Shown: positions 35,232-43,810, counted from the stretch's first letter. The stretch: 60,742 bases of DNA from Sphingopyxis sp. H115 (GCF_001468465.1 NZ_LNSA01000027.1:1-60742), one strand, 5' to 3'. Numbers and translations: made by a program. The notes: generated by a model not told the origin, from the sequence alone.

Positions 35232-36036
35232 CGAGGAACTCTATCGAATAGCGGTTGAACTCGCTTGCGCGCTCGACCTGCACCCAGTGCCCGACCTTGT
35301 TGAAGGTCACGCAGCGCACATCGTCGCAGGCTTCAAAGAAATACTGGATGCCCGATAGCGGCATGAAGCGTTCGTTCTGGCCCCAGAAGAGCAGGATCGG
35401 CACCTTGATCTCGCCCAAACGCGGACGGACATTGTGCGTCCGCATCCGCGTGATCACTTCCTTGGGCTGCTTGCTCGCGACCGCGAAACGTTCCTCGACG
35501 AGCGCGTCGGTAATGTGCTTCGGGTCGTGGACCAGGCTTTCGCCAAGGCGGCGTTGCGCGGCAAGGTCGAAATCGGGGCTGCCGAAGGAGGAGCGCATGT
35601 CGGCGATGCCGGGCATCGCGAAATAGACGTCGAGTTCTTCGATGCAGCCGGGCGCCATCAGGATCAGGCACTCGGTGAATTCGGGATGGTCCTGCGCCAT
35701 CTGGATCGCGACGCCGCCGCCCAGCGAATTGCCGATCAGCGTCGCACGCTCGATGCCGTGCGCCTTCAGCGCCTCATACAGCGTATCGGTGAACAGGGTC
35801 AGCGTATAGTCTATGTCGTCGGGCTGCGACGAGGCGCCGTAGCCGATCATGTCGGGTAGGATGACGCGGTAGCCGGCGTCGACGAACGCACCGACATTCT
35901 GCCGGAAGTTCGACAGCCCCGACGCGCCCGGACCGCTGCCGTGGACGAAGACGAGGGCGGGGCCTTCGCCCGCCTCCTTGATGTGGATGTCATATCCGCC
36001 CGCGACGCGGTGCGTCGCTTCCTTCATCTCTCCCAT
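35218..36036 (-). CDS. hsaD: Meta-cleavage product C-C hydrolase (HsaD/BphD family), acid residue Glu
   Basis: A 272-residue alpha/beta hydrolase close to HsaD/BphD/TesD: VFVHGSGPGASGLSNF (oxyanion), nucleophile Ser104 in GNSLGGG and His250 in NKVGHWVQVE. At the place of the catalytic Asp (WGxxDRFxP in BphD) the sequence is WGQNERFMP, so the acid is Glu222. In steroid degradation HsaD cleaves the seco-steroid meta product into the C/D-ring acid (HIP) and a 2-hydroxydienoate. AAAGGA precedes the ATG at 36036. It lies 13 bp after the HsaA-like gene. Confidence 0.92.
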   Translation of the reverse strand: MGEMKEATHRVAGGYDIHIKEAGEGPALVFVHGSGPGASGLSNFRQNVGAFVDAGYRVILPDMIGYGASSQPDDIDYTLTLFTDTLYEALKAHGIERATLIGNSLGGGVAIQMAQDHPEFTECLILMAPGCIEELDVYFAMPGIADMRSSFGSPDFDLAAQRRLGESLVHDPKHITDALVEERFAVASKQPKEVITRMRTHNVRPRLGEIKVPILLFWGQNERFMPLSGIQYFFEACDDVRCVTFNKVGHWVQVERASEFNRYSIEFLDEHR

Positions 36037-36049
36037 CGTTTCGGTCCTT

Positions 36050-37261
36050 TTACATGAAGGTGAAGGCGGGCGGTTCGCCGAGCATCGTCATCACGACGTC
36101 GGTGGTGCGATTGCCGGGGTCGTTCGCAACGTGCGCGCGCGCGGCGTTGAGGTCGAGCCACGGCTGGATGATCGCGCTCGACATATAGATGGCGCGACCG
36201 CCGAGGAGTTGGACCATGCCGTCGACGAGCTCGGCAAGGCGCCGCACGACGGTCGAGCTTTGATAGGCATAGAGTGCGCGCTCCTCGAGCGTGATCGGTT
36301 CGCCGCTCTCGCTCTTCGCCATCAGCCGGTCGAAAGTCGCCTGATGCGTCAGCTCCATCTCGAGGATCTGCGCATACGCCTTGGCGATCGCGCCGTGGAG
36401 CAGCGGATCGGCCTTCGACGCCTTGCCGGTGTTGGTCGAAATGCGCCCCTGCATGATCTCCATCGCGGCATTGACCGCCGCGCGCGCGCCGCCGAATGCC
36501 GCGGTCGATACCGAGCGGACGAAGACTTGCGCCCACGGCAGGCGATAGAGCGGGCCGTCATTCTCGGCCTGGCCGGGGTTGCTGCAGGCAAAGCCGTCGG
36601 CCGCGCGGTGCGTGCGATGCTCAGGAACGAAGACGCGTTCGACGAGGATGTCGAAGCTGCCCGTACCCTGTAGCCCGAATACGTCCCATGTCCCCTCGAT
36701 GACCTGATAGTCGCTGCGCGGGAGGAGGAAGGTGCGCATGTCGGGCGGGCCGCCGTCGGTATCGAAATTGAGCGCGCCGAGCAGTACCCAGCCGCAATGC
36801 GTCGAACCCGACGAAAAGCCCCAGCGGCCCGACAAATAGAATCCACCCTCGACTTTCTCGACCTTGCCCACCGGCTGATAGGTTGACGAAACGAGCATTT
36901 CGCCGCCATTGTCGCCCCACACCTCGCGCTGTGCCTCGTCGTGGAACAGCGCAAGCTCATAGGGGTGGCAACCGAGCACGCCATAGATCCAGCCTGTGGA
37001 CATGCAGCCTTCGGCGAGCGCCTTCTGCACTTCGAAAAAGACGTTGGGGTGCATTTCATAGCCGCCCCAGCGTCGCGGTTGAAGGATCCGGAAAAAGCCA
37101 GCTTCCTGCATCTCGGCGACCGTTTCCGCCGGCACGTTGCCGTCCAGCGTCGTCTGGCGCGCGCGCGTCTTCAGCGTCGGGATCATCGCGCGTGCGCGCG
37201 CAATCAACGCTTCGGGGGTGGGTAGCGCGGTCTCGCCGGCTTGCTTCGGGGCGGTGGCCAT
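36050..37261 (-). CDS. hsaA: HsaA-like flavin-dependent monooxygenase, oxygenase component (acyl-CoA dehydrogenase fold)
   Basis: A 403-residue group D flavin monooxygenase. The N-terminus AEMQEAGFFRILQPRRWGGY matches HsaA and related phenol hydroxylases, which share the acyl-CoA dehydrogenase fold. SGRWGFSSGSTHCGWVLLGA and DVFGLQGTGSFDILVERVFV are typical. HsaA hydroxylates the phenolic 9,10-secosteroid to a catechol using reduced flavin from HsaB; no hsaB-like flavin reductase lies in this window. It is the first gene of the meta-cleavage operon, with GGAG before ATG 37261. It is divergent from the extradiol dioxygenase across a motif-rich promoter. Confidence 0.9.
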   Translation of the reverse strand: MATAPKQAGETALPTPEALIARARAMIPTLKTRARQTTLDGNVPAETVAEMQEAGFFRILQPRRWGGYEMHPNVFFEVQKALAEGCMSTGWIYGVLGCHPYELALFHDEAQREVWGDNGGEMLVSSTYQPVGKVEKVEGGFYLSGRWGFSSGSTHCGWVLLGALNFDTDGGPPDMRTFLLPRSDYQVIEGTWDVFGLQGTGSFDILVERVFVPEHRTHRAADGFACSNPGQAENDGPLYRLPWAQVFVRSVSTAAFGGARAAVNAAMEIMQGRISTNTGKASKADPLLHGAIAKAYAQILEMELTHQATFDRLMAKSESGEPITLEERALYAYQSSTVVRRLAELVDGMVQLLGGRAIYMSSAIIQPWLDLNAARAHVANDPGNRTTDVVMTMLGEPPAFTFM

Positions 37262-37631
37262 GTGCTCTCCTCGAGTTTTTGTGCGCTTGCGGTCGCACGC
37301 ATCGTGTTGTTGCTTCTATATTCGTAGCGAATGATGCGTTTTTCTACGCAAGTTGTCAATCGACTTTCTATGCAAAATGTCGCTGGGACTGCTTTGGAGG
37401 AACGGGCTGCGTAATATGGTCCCGGCTGCGATACGCAAAGCGCAGCCTGCCGTAGCGGCGGTTGGATGTCGGGGCGATGCGCGCGAAGCGGTGCTGAGTG
37501 TCAAAATATACGGTTTGCGTAGATTTTGATGCTAAATTCTACGTATTGCACTTGAAGTGATGGGGTTTCGCTTGTAGCTTGCGTTCAACTTGGTGCGCGG
37601 GATGCGCACATGGACGCAGAGGATGAAGCGA
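37262..37631. promoter_or_regulatory. Divergent hsaA/hsaC-like promoter with repeated TCTACGCAA-type motifs
   Basis: This 370-bp region separates the monooxygenase operon from the dioxygenase operon and holds no gene. TCTACGCAA occurs at 37343-37351, within TGCGT-TTTTCT-ACGCA (37335-37350), a clean inverted repeat. It also occurs in reverse at 37515-37523. Looser copies are TTTCTATGCAAAA (37365-37377), ATACGCAAAG (37431-37440) and TTCTACGTATTGCA (37537-37550). The last and the reverse copy face each other as an inverted pair. The clustering near both ends suggests binding by one regulator controlling both operons. Confidence 0.65.
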
Positions 37632-38519
37632 ATGGCAATCAGGTCCCTGGCCTATGTCGTGGTCGATACGGCCGATGTCGAAGCGTGGCGCGCCTATGGC
37701 GAGAATGTTCTGGGGATGCAGGCGATCGATCATGACGGCGGGCTGCGCCTGCGCATGGACGAGCGGCCGTTCCGCATGCTGATTCGCAAGGGCGATGGCG
37801 AGCGTTTCCACGCCGCCGGTCTCGTCTATCCCGACAAGGCCGCGTTCGATCGCGGCATCGCGGGGCTCCGTGACGCGGGCGTCGCGGTCGAACCCGCATC
37901 GGCCGACGAGGCGAAGGATCGGCATGTCGTCGAATTCGTCCGCTGCGCCGACCCGTCGGGCAACCGGCTCGAAATCGGCTGGGGCCGCGTCGTCGACGGC
38001 GACCCCTTCGTCTCGCCCGCGGGCGTGCCCGAATTCGTCACCGGCGAGATGGGGATGGGGCATGTCGTCCTCCCCGCCGCGAAGCTCGCCGAAACGCGCG
38101 CCTTCTATATCGAGCTGCTCGGCTTCGGCGACACCGACGAAATGCGCGTCTATATGCAGGGCGGTCCCGACGATCCGGGGCTCGGCCTCCATTTCCTTCA
38201 CTGCGACAACCCGCGCCACCATAGTGTCGCGCTCGCCGAATTCCCGGTGCCGAGCGGGCTCGTTCACATGATGGTCGAGGTGCCGGGGCTCGATGACGTC
38301 GGCCGCGCGCTCGATCGCGCAAAGGCGGCGGGGGTCCATATCTCGTCGAGCCTCGGCAAGCATATGAACGACAAGATGGTCAGCTTCTATATGCGCAGCC
38401 CCGGCGGCTTCGACATCGAATATGGTTTCGGCGGCATCCAGCCCGACTGGAACAGCTTCACCCCGACGATCAGCATCAAGGAAGACGAATGGGGCCATCA
38501 GTGGGATTTCGGCGGCTGA
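37632..38519 (+). CDS. hsaC: Extradiol catechol dioxygenase, two-domain type I (HsaC/BphC/TesB family)
   Basis: A 295-residue two-domain vicinal oxygen chelate dioxygenase, the usual length for BphC and HsaC. The iron ligands are His144 (GMGHVVLPA), His212 (GLVHMMVEV) and Glu263 (GFDIEYGFGG), almost exactly the BphC positions. It would cleave the catechol made by the HsaA-like enzyme. The start at 37632 is preferred because AGAGGA lies about eight bases upstream; in-frame ATGs at 37590, 37602 and 37623 would add residues not found in the family. The ketosteroid isomerase gene follows 40 bp later. Confidence 0.93.
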   Translation: MAIRSLAYVVVDTADVEAWRAYGENVLGMQAIDHDGGLRLRMDERPFRMLIRKGDGERFHAAGLVYPDKAAFDRGIAGLRDAGVAVEPASADEAKDRHVVEFVRCADPSGNRLEIGWGRVVDGDPFVSPAGVPEFVTGEMGMGHVVLPAAKLAETRAFYIELLGFGDTDEMRVYMQGGPDDPGLGLHFLHCDNPRHHSVALAEFPVPSGLVHMMVEVPGLDDVGRALDRAKAAGVHISSSLGKHMNDKMVSFYMRSPGGFDIEYGFGGIQPDWNSFTPTISIKEDEWGHQWDFGG

Positions 38520-38559
38520 CACTGCGCTGACCCTTTGCCCCCTATTGGAGAGAGACATC

Positions 38560-38937
38560 ATGCCCAGTCACGAGGAAATGGTCCGCGCCGTCGAGCGCTA
38601 TGTTGAGGCGTTCGACAAGGCCGATGCCGACATGGCCGCCGACCTCTACGCCGATGATGCGACGGTCGAGGACCCGATCGGTACCCCAATTCATCAGGGC
38701 CGTGACGCCATCCACGCTTTCTATTCGATGTCGATGCAGGCGAAGGCGAAGCTGCGCCTCGACGGCCCGGTGCGCACCGGCGGCGACTACGCCGCTTTCG
38801 CTTTCACCGTGATGGTCGATTTCGGCGGGCCGAAGGAGATCGAGGTGATCGACACCTTCAAATTCGACGCCGAGGGCAAGGTGACCGAGATGCGCGCCTA
38901 TTGGAGCCCCGCCAAAATGCGTAGCATCGAGGCATAA
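38560..38937 (+). CDS. ksi: Steroid delta-5-3-ketoisomerase (KSI)
   Basis: A 125-residue protein matching Comamonas/Pseudomonas KSI along its whole length. Catalytic Tyr14 (ERYVEAF), Asp38 (ATVEDPIG) and Asp98 (VIDTFKF) are present; the first two are at the canonical numbers and the third is one residue earlier than in C. testosteroni, as remembered. It moves the double bond from delta-5 to delta-4 in 3-ketosteroids. This is the clearest single indicator that the cluster degrades steroids and not biphenyl-type compounds. GGAGAGAGA precedes the ATG, and the thiolase GTG follows five bases after the stop. Confidence 0.93.
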   Translation: MPSHEEMVRAVERYVEAFDKADADMAADLYADDATVEDPIGTPIHQGRDAIHAFYSMSMQAKAKLRLDGPVRTGGDYAAFAFTVMVDFGGPKEIEVIDTFKFDAEGKVTEMRAYWSPAKMRSIEA

Positions 38938-38942
38938 GGGCT

Positions 38943-40145
38943 GTGCGTGAAGCCGCTATCATTTCGACCGCGCGCACCGGGGTCGGCAAGGCCTATCGCG
39001 GGGCGTTCAACGACACCGAGGCGCCGGTGCTCGCGGCGCATGTCGTCAACGCAGCGATCGAACGCGCCGGGATCGATCCGGCGCGCGTCGACGACGTCTA
39101 TCTGGGCGTCGGCAACCACTGGAACACGCAAAGCTATAATCTGGGGCGGCTTGCGGTCCACGGATCAGTGCTACCCGATTCGACCGGCGGCTTCACGCTC
39201 GACCGCAAATGCTCGTCGGGGCTGAACGCGCTTGCGCTCGCCGCGCGCGGGATCATGTGCAACGAGATTGATGTCGCGGTGGCGGGCGGGATGGAAAGCA
39301 TCTCGCTGACGCTGGGCAAGCACGCGCCGCAGTTCCGCAACCGCTCCGAATTCGTCAAGGCCGCCGATCCCCACGCCTATATGGCGATGATCGAGACCGC
39401 CGAGATTGTTGCCGACCGCTATGGCGTCAGCCGCGAGGCGCAGGACGAGTTTTCGGCCGTCAGTCAGCAGCGCGCGGGCGCGGCGCAGGCCTCCGGTCGC
39501 TTCGCGCAAGAGATTGTCCCGATCACCGTCGCAAAGGCGCTGTTCGACAAGGAGGGCAATGAGGCGGGCAAGGAAACGGTCACGCTGGCGTACGACGAGG
39601 GCGTGCGCGGCGACACCACCGCCGAAAAGCTCGCTGCGCTCAAACCCGTGTTCAGGGACGGGCTCGTCGTCAAGGAAGGGCGCCACATCACCGCGGGCAA
39701 TGCCAGCCAGCTCTCCGACGGCGCCTCGGCGCAGGTCGTGATGGACCGCGCGATGGCCGAGAAGGAAGGCCTTCCGATCCTTGGGCTCTATCGCGGCTTC
39801 CAGGTCGCGGGCTGCAAGGCCGAGGAGATGGGCATCGGCCCGGTCTTCGCGATCCCCAAGCTGCTCGAACGTAATGGCCTCAAGATCGACGACATCGGCC
39901 TTTGGGAAATCAACGAAGCCTTTGCGAGCCAGGCGCTCTATTGCCGCGACAAGCTGGGGATCGATCCCGATAAGCTCAACGTCAACGGCGGCGGCATCGC
40001 GATCGGCCATCCGTTCGGCATGACCGGATCGCGCCTCGTCGGTCATGCGCTGATCGAGGGCAAACGTCGCGGAGTCCGCTATGCCGTCGTCTCGATGTGC
40101 GTCGCGGGCGGCATGGGCGCCGCCGGGCTGTTCGAAATCGTCTGA
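38943..40145 (+). CDS. Acetyl-CoA acyltransferase (thiolase)
   Basis: A 400-residue thiolase with all catalytic elements: the nucleophilic Cys in DRKCSSGLNALALAARG, His in NGGGIAIGHPFGMTGSRLVGH and the second Cys in SMCVAGGMGAAG. It would release acetyl- or propionyl-CoA from 3-oxoacyl-CoA in side-chain or ring-derived chains (FadA5/FadA6-like roles). The GTG start at 38943 has AAGGG upstream and lies five bases after ksi. A GxxxG-containing insert typical of degradative thiolases is present. Which steroid fragment it acts on cannot be told from the sequence. Confidence 0.92.
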   Translation: MREAAIISTARTGVGKAYRGAFNDTEAPVLAAHVVNAAIERAGIDPARVDDVYLGVGNHWNTQSYNLGRLAVHGSVLPDSTGGFTLDRKCSSGLNALALAARGIMCNEIDVAVAGGMESISLTLGKHAPQFRNRSEFVKAADPHAYMAMIETAEIVADRYGVSREAQDEFSAVSQQRAGAAQASGRFAQEIVPITVAKALFDKEGNEAGKETVTLAYDEGVRGDTTAEKLAALKPVFRDGLVVKEGRHITAGNASQLSDGASAQVVMDRAMAEKEGLPILGLYRGFQVAGCKAEEMGIGPVFAIPKLLERNGLKIDDIGLWEINEAFASQALYCRDKLGIDPDKLNVNGGGIAIGHPFGMTGSRLVGHALIEGKRRGVRYAVVSMCVAGGMGAAGLFEIV

Positions 40146-40158
40146 GAGGAAGCGCGCC

Positions 40159-40911
40159 ATGGCTTTGCTGACCGGGAAAATCGCGTTCGTCACGGGCGGG
40201 GGCAGCGGCATCGGCCGTGCGACCGCGCTCGCCTTCGCCGCCGAGGGCGCGCGGGTGGCGGTCGCCGACCTCAACGCCGACGGCGCCGCCGAAACCGCGG
40301 CGCTGGTTGCCGCGGCGGGCGGCGAGGCGCGCCACGGCGCGCTCGACGTCACCGACGGTGCGGCGGTCGACACGTTCGTCGATGCGCTGGTCGCCGACTG
40401 GGGCGGGCTCGACTGCGCGTTCAACAATGCAGGCGTCGCGCTCGAAGGGATGGAAACGCCGTGGGGCGATCTCGACGCCTATGACCGCAGCATCGCGGTC
40501 AACCAGCGCGGGCTGCTGCTCTGCATGGCTGCCGAGCTTCGCCACATGGAACGCGCGGGGCGCGGCGCGATCGTCAACACGGCTTCGATCGCGGGGATGT
40601 CGGGCGCTGGCGGCGCGGGCTATTGCGGATCGAAACATGCCGTCATCGGCCTGACGCGCTCGGCGGCGCTGCGCTATGCCGCGCAGGGGATCCGCATCAA
40701 TGCGGTGTGCCCGGGCGCGATCCGCACCCCGATGGTCGAGGCGGTCGCGCAGGAGGAAGAGGCCGCGCGCTTCATCGCCGCGATGCACCCGATGAATCGC
40801 ATCGGCGAAGCGCAGGAAGTCGCCGACGCGGTCGTGTTCCTCTGTTCGGACAAGGCAAGCTTCATCACCGGCCATCCACTCGCGGTCGACGGCGGCTATC
40901 TGGCGCGCTGA
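40159..40911 (+). CDS. SDR-family oxidoreductase (FabG/HSD-like)
   Basis: A 250-residue classical SDR with TGGGSGIGRATA, NNAG (FNNAGVAL), Ser in NTASIAGMSGAGG and YCGSK. Asp in VADLNAD after strand 2 favours NAD. It closes the dioxygenase-KSI-thiolase-SDR operon, 13 bp after the thiolase with AGAGGA upstream. It could be a hydroxysteroid dehydrogenase or a 3-hydroxyacyl-CoA dehydrogenase feeding the thiolase; the neighbouring thiolase makes the latter attractive. The stop is convergent with the KstD-like gene, six bases apart. Confidence 0.9.
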   Translation: MALLTGKIAFVTGGGSGIGRATALAFAAEGARVAVADLNADGAAETAALVAAAGGEARHGALDVTDGAAVDTFVDALVADWGGLDCAFNNAGVALEGMETPWGDLDAYDRSIAVNQRGLLLCMAAELRHMERAGRGAIVNTASIAGMSGAGGAGYCGSKHAVIGLTRSAALRYAAQGIRINAVCPGAIRTPMVEAVAQEEEAARFIAAMHPMNRIGEAQEVADAVVFLCSDKASFITGHPLAVDGGYLAR

Positions 40912-40917
40912 GCGGCC

Positions 40918-42603
40918 TCAGTCGTTGACCCGCATCGCGTGGCGCGCGGCGCGCCAGCCGAAGGTCATCGCCGGGCCCAGCGTCGCGCCCGCGCCCGGAT
41001 AGGTGCGTCCCATCGCCGCCGCGGACACATTGCCGACCGCATAGAGCCCGCCGAGCGGCCGACCCTCGCTATCGAGCACCTGCCCATCGTCGTCGGTCTG
41101 GAGGCCGCCATTGGTGCCGAGGTCGCACGGATAGATCGGAATCGCATAAAAGGGCGCCTCGGCGATCGGTGCCAGCGTCGGATTGGGACTGACCGAGGCG
41201 TCGCCATAATGGCGGTCGTAGGCCGAGGAGCCGCGGCCGAAATCGGGATCCTCGCCCTTCGCCGCGTTGCTGTTGAAGCGCCCGATCTCCTTCGCGAAGA
41301 CCGCGGGATCGACGCCGATCTGCCGCGCAAGGTCGGCAAGGCTGTCGGCTCGCTTCAATATCTTGCGCATATTTTCGGGCAGGCGGGCGTCGGCCGACGG
41401 CTTGCCCGCCATCATCGGCCCCAGCATATATTTGCCGCGATAGCGCGCGTCGAACACGAACCATGACGGCACCGTCGGCGCATCGGGGCGGTTGCAGCGG
41501 TGCATCTCGCCGCCCGCGACGTGATAGGAGGCGGCCTCGTTCATGTAGCGTCGGCCGGTCTGGTTGACGATGATCGACGAAGGCAGCGCGCGCTCGACGA
41601 ACAGGATACGCGCGCGGTCCTCGCCCTCGAGCAGGAAACCCGGACCCCACCACGCCGAATCCATGAGGTCGGTTACCGCACCCGCCTGCAATCCGGCCTT
41701 CAACCCGTCGCCGGTGTTGCTCGGCACACCCGCGCTCCAGTCGGCCGAGGTCGGCTGCGGCAGATATTCGCGGCGCAGTTCGTCGTTGTGATCGAAGCCG
41801 CCGGTTGCCAGCACCACGCCCTTGCGCGCATATATTTCGGTGGGCTGGCCGTCGCGCTCGACGATCGCGCCGGCGATTTGTCCCTTTTCGGTGATCAGCT
41901 CGACCATCGGGCTGTTCAGCCAGATCGGCACGCCCTTGGCGTCGAGCGACAGCTTCAGCCGTCCGATCAGCGCGTTGCCGCCGGTCAGCCGCCGCGCGCG
42001 CTTGGTCTTGAAGCGCCAGGGCAGGTCGAAGGCATATTTCAGCATCAGCTTGAACAGCAACGATTTGGCGCCCGGGCTCATCGTCAGGAGCAGCTTCGCC
42101 TCCTCCATCGTCCAGGTGAAGCGGCCGAAGGTCAGCGTCAGCGTGTGCGGCGGCTCCATCTTCCAGAAGTCGTCGCCCAACTCGTCGGCCATCAGGGGGA
42201 TCGGGTCGTGCGTCCGCCAGCCGTCGCGCGCGCCCGCGACGTCCATATGATAGTCGGAATAGGCATAGGCGGTGTAGCGGACGTCCGACCGTTCCTCGAG
42301 ATAGCTCAGCATCCGGTGCGCGCTCGCGACATAGGTTTCGAGCTTCGATTCGGGTACATCGTCGCCGATCAGCGCCTTGATATAGCCGAGCGCTTCCTTG
42401 GGGTCGTCGGGATGACCCTTGGCGCGCGCGTCGGCGCTGGCGGGGATCCATATGCCGCCGCCCGACGTCGCCGAAGTGCCGCCATAGCGTGAATTTTTTT
42501 CGACGACGAGCACGTCGGCGCCAGCGTCGGAGGCGGTGAAGGCCGCGGTGAGGGCGCCCGCGCCGGAGCCGACGACCAATATATCGACTTCGTGACGTGC
42601 CAC
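40918..42603 (-). CDS. kstD: 3-ketosteroid dehydrogenase (KstD family)
   Basis: A 561-residue FAD enzyme. It has the N-terminal GSGAGALTAAFTASDAGAD, GGTSATSGGGIWIPAS, ARKGVVLATGGFDHN, and a C-terminal block PFYAIPIYPCDLGTNGGLQT followed by GLYAVGNVSAAAMGRTYPG. The PFY...DLGTNGG block holds the Tyr and Gly known to be catalytic in KstD1. The family includes delta-1- and delta-4(5)-dehydrogenases and the sequence alone does not separate them. I choose GTG 42603 as start because AGAGGAG lies just upstream and it leaves the usual short lead before the FAD motif; an ATG at 42654 would add 17 residues. It is divergent from the tandem AsnC regulators. Confidence 0.9.
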   Translation of the reverse strand: MARHEVDILVVGSGAGALTAAFTASDAGADVLVVEKNSRYGGTSATSGGGIWIPASADARAKGHPDDPKEALGYIKALIGDDVPESKLETYVASAHRMLSYLEERSDVRYTAYAYSDYHMDVAGARDGWRTHDPIPLMADELGDDFWKMEPPHTLTLTFGRFTWTMEEAKLLLTMSPGAKSLLFKLMLKYAFDLPWRFKTKRARRLTGGNALIGRLKLSLDAKGVPIWLNSPMVELITEKGQIAGAIVERDGQPTEIYARKGVVLATGGFDHNDELRREYLPQPTSADWSAGVPSNTGDGLKAGLQAGAVTDLMDSAWWGPGFLLEGEDRARILFVERALPSSIIVNQTGRRYMNEAASYHVAGGEMHRCNRPDAPTVPSWFVFDARYRGKYMLGPMMAGKPSADARLPENMRKILKRADSLADLARQIGVDPAVFAKEIGRFNSNAAKGEDPDFGRGSSAYDRHYGDASVSPNPTLAPIAEAPFYAIPIYPCDLGTNGGLQTDDDGQVLDSEGRPLGGLYAVGNVSAAAMGRTYPGAGATLGPAMTFGWRAARHAMRVND

Positions 42604-42821
42604 TCTTGCTGCTCCTCTGCCCGATCTGCCGGAAAATTTGCCATTCACCGACATTTATGTATCATTACCTAATAATTGCGTTTTTGAAAATCGATTTTTC
42701 TACGCAAAAGCATAATTTGCTCGGTACAGGGCGACGGTGTTGACAGGGGTGCGGCGATGCGGTCTGTGGAAGGTCATGCCCGCGCGCTGCGGGCCTTTTG
42801 GGCGGGACGGGAGTAACGACG
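42604..42821. promoter_or_regulatory. Divergent kstD/asnC promoter with TCTACGCAA motif (42699-42707)
   Basis: The 218-bp region between the KstD gene and the first AsnC regulator is AT-rich in its centre. TTTTTCTACGCAAAA lies at 42695-42709, and a possible left partner AATTGCGTTTTTG at about 42674-42686 forms a loose inverted repeat around GAAAATCGA. Adjacent regulators of the AsnC family bind such AT-centred palindromes, so autoregulation is plausible. Confidence 0.6.
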
Positions 42822-43343
42822 TTGCGAAACGCGACCAAAGCCGGAAAAAGGACACGCGGCAAGGCTGCGGGCACGGGGCAGGACGCGGGGCCGTTCGCGC
42901 TCGACGATGTTGACGAACAGATTATCGCGGCGCTCCGTAAGAATGGCCGCATCGCCAACCGCGACATCGCGCGCGACATGGGGCTGAACGAGGCGACGGT
43001 GCGCACGCGCCTGCGCCGGCTCGAGGATGCGAGCATGGTGCGCGTCGTCGCGATGCGCGATCTTTCGGCGATGGGCTTCGGCTATCTGGCCCCGGTCGGC
43101 GTGCAGGTGAAGGGGCGGCCGGCGGGCGCGGTCGGCGCCGATATCGCCGAACTCGAGCGCGTGATCACTGTCAATGTCGCGATCGGCACGCATGATCTGG
43201 AGATTCAGGTCGTGGCCGAGACGCTGGAGGAAATGCAGCATCTGCTCACCCATGTTATCGCAAAGATTGACGGGGTCGAACGGATATTCCCGAGCCTCGC
43301 GCTCAAGGTCTTCAAATATAATCCGGAGTGGGCGCCGCTATGA
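42822..43343 (+). CDS. Lrp/AsnC-family transcriptional regulator, first of tandem pair
   Basis: A 173-residue regulator. A basic N-terminal tail (RNATKAGKRTRGKAAG) precedes the AsnC helix-turn-helix (LDDVDEQIIAALRKNGRIAN, then RDIARDMGLNEATVRTRLRR) and an RAM-like ligand domain (RVVAMRDLSAMGFGYLAPVG). The start is probably TTG 42822 with GGGAG eight bases upstream; no ATG fits. It overlaps the second regulator gene by ATGA, so the two proteins are made together and may form hetero-oligomers. The position at the centre of the steroid cluster, divergent from kstD, suggests pathway control. Confidence 0.88.
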   Translation: MRNATKAGKRTRGKAAGTGQDAGPFALDDVDEQIIAALRKNGRIANRDIARDMGLNEATVRTRLRRLEDASMVRVVAMRDLSAMGFGYLAPVGVQVKGRPAGAVGADIAELERVITVNVAIGTHDLEIQVVAETLEEMQHLLTHVIAKIDGVERIFPSLALKVFKYNPEWAPL

Positions 43344-43807
43344 GCAAGGTCAGCCTCGACGAACTCGATCACAAGATCATCGAACGCCTCGGCCACGACG
43401 CGCGCGTATCGAACCGCGAAATCGGGCGCGAATTCGACCTGACCGAAGGCACGATCCGCTCGCGCCTGAAACGCCTGCTCGACAATCGCGTGATCCGCGT
43501 CGCCGCGGTCACCAACGCCAACCGGCTCGGCAACCCGATCCTCGCCTATCTGTGGGTCGAGGCTGATACCGCGGCGGATATCGAAGGGGTCGCCGAACGC
43601 CTCGCGGCGCTGCCCGAGATCGGCTTCGTCGCGACGACACTCGGCCGCGCCGACGTGCTCGCGATGACGCTGGTCGAAAATGGCAACGAACTCACCGATT
43701 TCCTGCACCAGACGATCGACAAGATCCCCGGCGTGCGGCGCGTGCATTACAGCCTGGGCCAGAATTTCATCAAGCACGACTATCGCTGGTGCGCGCTGGT
43801 AGATTGA
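43340..43807 (+). CDS. Lrp/AsnC-family transcriptional regulator, second of tandem pair
   Basis: A 155-residue AsnC-type regulator: DELDHKIIERLGHDARVSNR and EIGREFDLTEGTIRSRLKRL make up the helix-turn-helix, followed by an RAM-like domain (GFVATTLGRADVLAMTLVENG). It is related to, but clearly diverged from, the protein before it, so this is an old duplication or a recruited partner. It is translationally coupled by ATGA (43340-43343). It ends three bases before the convergent NTF2-like gene. A steroid acid or CoA ester could be the effector; this is not shown by the sequence. Confidence 0.88.
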   Translation: MSKVSLDELDHKIIERLGHDARVSNREIGREFDLTEGTIRSRLKRLLDNRVIRVAAVTNANRLGNPILAYLWVEADTAADIEGVAERLAALPEIGFVATTLGRADVLAMTLVENGNELTDFLHQTIDKIPGVRRVHYSLGQNFIKHDYRWCALVD

Positions 43808-43810
43808 GCG

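Noticed and set aside
34443..38519. Biphenyl or naphthalene (bph) pathway instead of steroid
   Set aside because: The HsaC/D/E/F/G-like enzymes alone would fit either, but KSI, KstD, a KshA-like Rieske protein and an HsaA-like oxygenase in the same cluster fit steroids, and no aromatic-ring dioxygenase alpha/beta pair is present.
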